The position numbers were made by a program, and so were the translations under genes. From Hungatella sp. UBA7603 (GTDB lineage Bacteria > Bacillota > Clostridia > Lachnospirales > Lachnospiraceae), in NCBI GenBank assembly GCA_002478865.1, contig DLJZ01000014.1, positions 113,652-177,651 of the forward strand: 64,000 nt of DNA. The letters run 5' to 3'. The notes below the pieces were generated by a model that made no database searches, was not told where the DNA came from, and saw only the letters and a program-made list of their open reading frames with translations. Positions 60,785-64,000 of the stretch are shown piece by piece (position 1 is the first letter of the stretch; each line of letters starts with the position of its first letter).

Positions 60785-61918
60785 TCAGCCAGGACCAGTT
60801 GTTAGTCCAGGAGACAGTTGATATGCGCCGCCGTTGTTGGAAGAATTCGAGGAGCCGCCTCCAGGTGTGTCATTTGAGGTGCTGCCCGGTGTTCCGCTTA
60901 AAGAATTATTTCCCGTTGTACCACCTCCGGAAGAAGACCCTCCCGGTCCGCCAGCTCCAGAGCCAGAACCAGAACCTGAGTTGTTAGTCCCTCCTGGCGT
61001 TGTATTTGTATTGCTAGGAGTGGAGCCAGAAGAATTTCCTCCTGTAGTTGAGGAAGAAGGAGTTCCGTTATTGTTCTGATACGCCCCATTAGAAGCAAAG
61101 GAATAACTTTTTCCATCAATGGTAAGAGTAGTATTTGTAGCCATCTTACCGGTAGAAGGATCAAGATAATAATAAACATTAGAAAGTTGGATCCACCCAG
61201 TCGACATGTGTCCGGAATCATTGAAATAGTACCAGGAACCTTCAATCTGCTTCCAGCCATGTGCCATCTTGCCATTGCTTGAATCCATATAATACTTGTT
61301 GGAGCCGTCACTGAGCCACCCAGTCATCATCTTGCCTAAAGTAGACTTGGAATCCCCATTGAGATAGTAATAAGAATTATCAATCTGTTTCCAGCCAGTA
61401 ATCATCTTGCCGTCGGAGCCGAAATAGAACCAGTCATTTTTTACCTGACCCCATCCAATGACACATTTCCCATCATCTTTAAAATAGTACCAGGCGCCGT
61501 CCATTTCCCGCCAGCCAGTAGCCATGGCGCCGTCGCCCTTCATGTAATAATAATCATTGCCTATTTTAAGCCAACCCTTTACAAGGATTCCTGTATCATC
61601 CATGAGATAATAATATTTCCCGCCATTTTGAATCCATTTTGTTGCCATGGATCCATTGGAGTGAAAATAGTACCAGTTTCCGTTAATCTGCTTCCAGCCG
61701 CTCGCCATAAAGCCGGTTGAAAGGTCAAGAAAATAAAATTTGCCGTCAGATGTCTTGACCCATCCTTTATGAATAGACCCATCTTGGTCGATGTATTTCC
61801 ACTGAGAACCCTCTGAAACCCATCCGGTAGCAGCCCATGCCGTGCCGGCAGGTATCAGTGAAGCGGTTCCTACAAGTCCAGCCAATAAAAGAGCCGTAAC
61901 CTTTTTTCCATATCGCAT
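60785..61918 (-). CDS. Secreted choline-binding repeat protein with Gly/Ser-rich tail
   Basis: A 377-aa exported protein with signal peptide 1-29 (GTAWAA). Residues ~30-275 are almost entirely choline-binding-type repeats, about 11-12 units of ~20 residues (GWKQINGNWYYFHSNGSMAT type). The last ~95 residues are low-complexity Gly/Ser/Thr/Asn (GGTNNSGSGSGSG). No catalytic domain is visible, so it may be a wall-bound scaffold or coat. The ATG follows AGGAGGAA; an in-frame upstream ATG gives nine extra charged residues that spoil the signal peptide. It is the second such gene beside the LicCA-like fusion. Confidence 0.9.
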   Translation of the reverse strand: MRYGKKVTALLLAGLVGTASLIPAGTAWAATGWVSEGSQWKYIDQDGSIHKGWVKTSDGKFYFLDLSTGFMASGWKQINGNWYYFHSNGSMATKWIQNGGKYYYLMDDTGILVKGWLKIGNDYYYMKGDGAMATGWREMDGAWYYFKDDGKCVIGWGQVKNDWFYFGSDGKMITGWKQIDNSYYYLNGDSKSTLGKMMTGWLSDGSNKYYMDSSNGKMAHGWKQIEGSWYYFNDSGHMSTGWIQLSNVYYYLDPSTGKMATNTTLTIDGKSYSFASNGAYQNNNGTPSSSTTGGNSSGSTPSNTNTTPGGTNNSGSGSGSGAGGPGGSSSGGGTTGNNSLSGTPGSTSNDTPGGGSSNSSNNGGAYQLSPGLTTGPG

Positions 61919-62034
61919 ACCGTTCTCTTCCTCCTGTTCTATCATAACTATTTACACATATTGCCATTATAGCATAGGAGCAGCTGGAAAACCTAAACAT
62001 TTTATTACGATTTGCAGACAAATTTCCAAAAATG

Positions 62035-63861
62035 TCATACTAATACAATTTCACCGCATTTTTTATAGTAGTTCTTAGCGTATCGGTACATGATTAGGGT
62101 ATATTCGCCAAATTCCTCACCAAGAGATGCCTTATAAATAGCCCAAAGGCTCCATAAAAATCCTCCAAGAGCCATATATGCATACACGGTAAACCGTTCC
62201 TCCATAGAAGGTTCACGTTCAAAATAAGTCTCAATCAGCCCATCCGTCTGCTCTTCATTATAATAGGAATAAATCGAGCACATGGCAATGTCCACCAAAG
62301 GATCGCACATTCCAGCATACTCCCAGTCAATCAACCTGATTTCTCCATTAGGCAGTATGAGGAAATTATCCACCACCGTATCCAGATGGGAGAGAACCTT
62401 TTCATGCCCCAGCCCGTCAAGCTGGTCTAAAAGCTCTTTCATGTAACCACGCACCAAGTTATAATCATCAAACAATATATCACCATGAGCCTTACAAAGC
62501 TTCTCATAGAACTCAATTCTCTCCTTAAAATCAAAGGAATGGGGAACCTTTAAGCCAGATTGATGAAATTTACGAACAAGCCTCATACACCGCTTGATTT
62601 CATCTTCATTTTCAGGATCTGCATTTTGAGCTCCTTCGTAAAACTCCGCAATCTTATATCCTGTTTCCCCACTAAAGTAAACGATCTTTTCCGTAATCCC
62701 CAGATCGTGGGTGGCATCATAAACATCTTTTTCTTGCTGCCTGTTGATTAAAAGCTCAGTCCCAGGCCCTGGGATCCGGCAGATATAATGGCGGTCCTTA
62801 ATTTTAAATAGAAATGATTTATTCGTCATTCCAGCTTTTAGACAACGAATCTCTGTAATTTCAGATTCAGGAACCTCAAATACCTTAGAAACCAATTCCA
62901 TGGCCTCGTTATCAGAATGACGCTGATATTTCACATCAAACTGGCGAAGCTCCTCTAGATTTTCAAACTCATAGACTTCATCCGCTTGCCTACGGTTGAT
63001 ATACAGATCAATTTCCTGCTTTGCCTCCGGCACATCAGGCAACCTTTTCGCCGCCTCCCCAGATAATATTTCCATATAAACATTCTCCCAGTAAAACTGC
63101 TCTGTCCCAGGAAGATGGTAATATTCTTCTAAAACTGGTAGAAATTTACTGGAAAATGATTTTGAGAAAAAGGCAGGCCCATACATTACCCACTGGTCTT
63201 TACCTCCCACAAATACATTAAGAATGCGTCCCTTCTTATTATAATCAAGACACCATTCTGAAGTTTCTCCTTCCATATAAGAGGAGGAATACCATGCACC
63301 TCCTTCATAAGTATGGTACATGTTATGTCTCATCCAGTTATCCGAGGAAAGAACGTACATGTTTTTATCACGGAAAAGTTCTCTGGCTTGATAAATGGTG
63401 GTAAGTGTGTTTTTCTTGGAATATTCTGAATTATATAAAAGCTTGACTTGATATTTATCAATAAGGTATTCAAATTTTTCTTTCAAATATCCTACCACAA
63501 TGGTGATATCAGTGATTCCAACCTCATGAAGCTGGCGAATCTGACGCTCAATCATGCGCTCTCCAAAAACCTCTAAAAGTCCTTTGGGTGTTTCAAAGGT
63601 AAGAGGAACAAAGCGAGAACCAAAGCCGGCAGCGATAATGATTGCGCCGTCTACCTTGTTTGCTTCTAATAGAGATTGACCCTTAGGCAAAAGTTGATAG
63701 GAATCATTTCCTTTGTTAATTGAAATGAGCTGCTTGTCCAAACACTCCTTTACCAAACTATTGGCAGTTCCAAGGGAAATATGGAGCTCCTTAGCCAGCT
63801 CTCTCTGTGTAACAGCTGGGTTCTCATAGATTGAGCGGCAGATAATAACGTTACGATCCAT
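62035..63861 (-). CDS. Winged-helix / phosphocholine cytidylyltransferase / choline kinase fusion (LicC-LicA-like)
   Basis: A 608-aa three-part protein. Residues 1-65 form a MarR-like winged helix (PAVTQRELAKELHISLGTANSLVKECL). Residues ~71-295 are a nucleotidyltransferase with IIAAGFGSRFVPLTFETPKG and LSSDNWM, as in LicC. Residues ~325-600 are an aminoglycoside/choline-kinase fold (LKAGMTNKSFLFKI, catalytic LSHLDTVVDNFLI with Asp494 and Asn499, metal site LIDWEYAGMCDP), as in LicA. It should phosphorylate choline and activate it to CDP-choline for decoration of a wall polymer. The winged helix may make it self-regulating or choline-responsive (inference). No choline transporter or LicD transferase is in view. 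GGAGG precedes the ATG. Confidence 0.9.
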   Translation of the reverse strand: MDRNVIICRSIYENPAVTQRELAKELHISLGTANSLVKECLDKQLISINKGNDSYQLLPKGQSLLEANKVDGAIIIAAGFGSRFVPLTFETPKGLLEVFGERMIERQIRQLHEVGITDITIVVGYLKEKFEYLIDKYQVKLLYNSEYSKKNTLTTIYQARELFRDKNMYVLSSDNWMRHNMYHTYEGGAWYSSSYMEGETSEWCLDYNKKGRILNVFVGGKDQWVMYGPAFFSKSFSSKFLPVLEEYYHLPGTEQFYWENVYMEILSGEAAKRLPDVPEAKQEIDLYINRRQADEVYEFENLEELRQFDVKYQRHSDNEAMELVSKVFEVPESEITEIRCLKAGMTNKSFLFKIKDRHYICRIPGPGTELLINRQQEKDVYDATHDLGITEKIVYFSGETGYKIAEFYEGAQNADPENEDEIKRCMRLVRKFHQSGLKVPHSFDFKERIEFYEKLCKAHGDILFDDYNLVRGYMKELLDQLDGLGHEKVLSHLDTVVDNFLILPNGEIRLIDWEYAGMCDPLVDIAMCSIYSYYNEEQTDGLIETYFEREPSMEERFTVYAYMALGGFLWSLWAIYKASLGEEFGEYTLIMYRYAKNYYKKCGEIVLV

Positions 63862-64000
63862 AGCAGTAAAACCTCCGTGTATAAAGTATATGATTTAGGA
63901 TGATGTTCAATATTATAGTGAAAATGTAATTATGTGAACATTATACCATCGAATTGGTAAAAATCAATATTAGATTCATAATAAAATATTAATAGAAAAA
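63862..64000. other. Upstream region of the LicCA-like gene, window edge
   Basis: AT-rich, expected to carry the minus-strand promoter of the fusion gene. No boxes close to consensus stand out, and no gene is visible. Confidence 0.5.

Noticed and set aside
60834..61079. Plus-strand Glu/Pro-rich frame
   Set aside because: Antisense of the Gly/Ser-rich tail of the choline-binding protein gene; an artefact of low-complexity coding sequence.
1..64000. tRNA, rRNA, known riboswitches, origin of replication
   Set aside because: I looked for tRNA-like cloverleafs, rRNA stretches and common riboswitch cores in the gaps and saw none that I could support.

Overview
The window looks like chromosome from a low-to-mid GC Gram-positive anaerobe of the Clostridia, most likely a Lachnospiraceae (Clostridium cluster XIVa, Lacrimispora-like) genome. 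The basis is strong AGGAGG ribosome sites, TTTACT/TTGACA-N17-TATAAT promoters, choline-binding repeat proteins, YesM/YesN-type two-component genes and the gene families themselves. The genus is inferred; no rRNA or tRNA gene is visible.

Layout. 1-2.0 kb is the right end of a prophage or phage-derived cassette: an unknown structural protein, an XkdX-like peptide, a holin and a choline-binding-repeat amidase. A secreted LamG/FN3 protein and a gap with hairpins follow. 4-8.5 kb holds small orphan genes: a 71-aa protein behind a perfect consensus promoter, an ABM-fold monooxygenase, an Asn-rich tetrapeptide-repeat protein, a small HD hydrolase, methylglyoxal synthase, and a BTAD regulator with a degenerate GGDEF-like tail. 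8.6-15.5 kb has housekeeping genes: class B sortase, glmM, an XpaC/TelA pair, and leuA behind a long leader.

15.6-31 kb is the first glycan locus: UDP-galactopyranose mutase, GT8, several GT2 enzymes, a DegT aminotransferase followed by an ATP-grasp enzyme, two flippases, DUF2304 and DUF2142 proteins, with an opposing L,D-transpeptidase inserted. 31-33.2 kb is an AT-rich insertion zone with a possible IS66 scrap, an unrecognised membrane protein and an IS200-type element. 33.7-43 kb is a sugar sensing and uptake locus: an anchored sugar-binding protein, YesM-type kinase, YesN-type regulator, two ChvE/XylF-like binding proteins, and a GguA/GguB-type ATPase and permease.

43-58.5 kb is the second glycan locus: RmlC, a Wzm/Wzt-type ABC exporter whose ATPase has a C-terminal extension, a methyltransferase, a 1037-aa kinase-like/coiled-coil/GT2/GT4 fusion, the full four-gene GDP-D-glycero-alpha-D-manno-heptose pathway, two large polytopic (GT-C-like) proteins and a GtrB-like GT2. 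58.8-64 kb, all on the minus strand, has two choline-binding-repeat proteins (one a GH25 lysozyme) and a winged-helix/LicC-like/LicA-like fusion expected to make CDP-choline.

Together the genes describe building, exporting, capping and decorating surface glycans carrying galactofuranose, probably rhamnose, heptose and phosphocholine, and the repeat proteins that dock on phosphocholine. The most novel-looking items are a split WbdD-like chain-termination module, the regulator-like LicCA fusion, the tetrapeptide-repeat protein, the BTAD/GGDEF-like regulator, and a non-coding array of degenerate TATAAC-type repeats near 58.6 kb.
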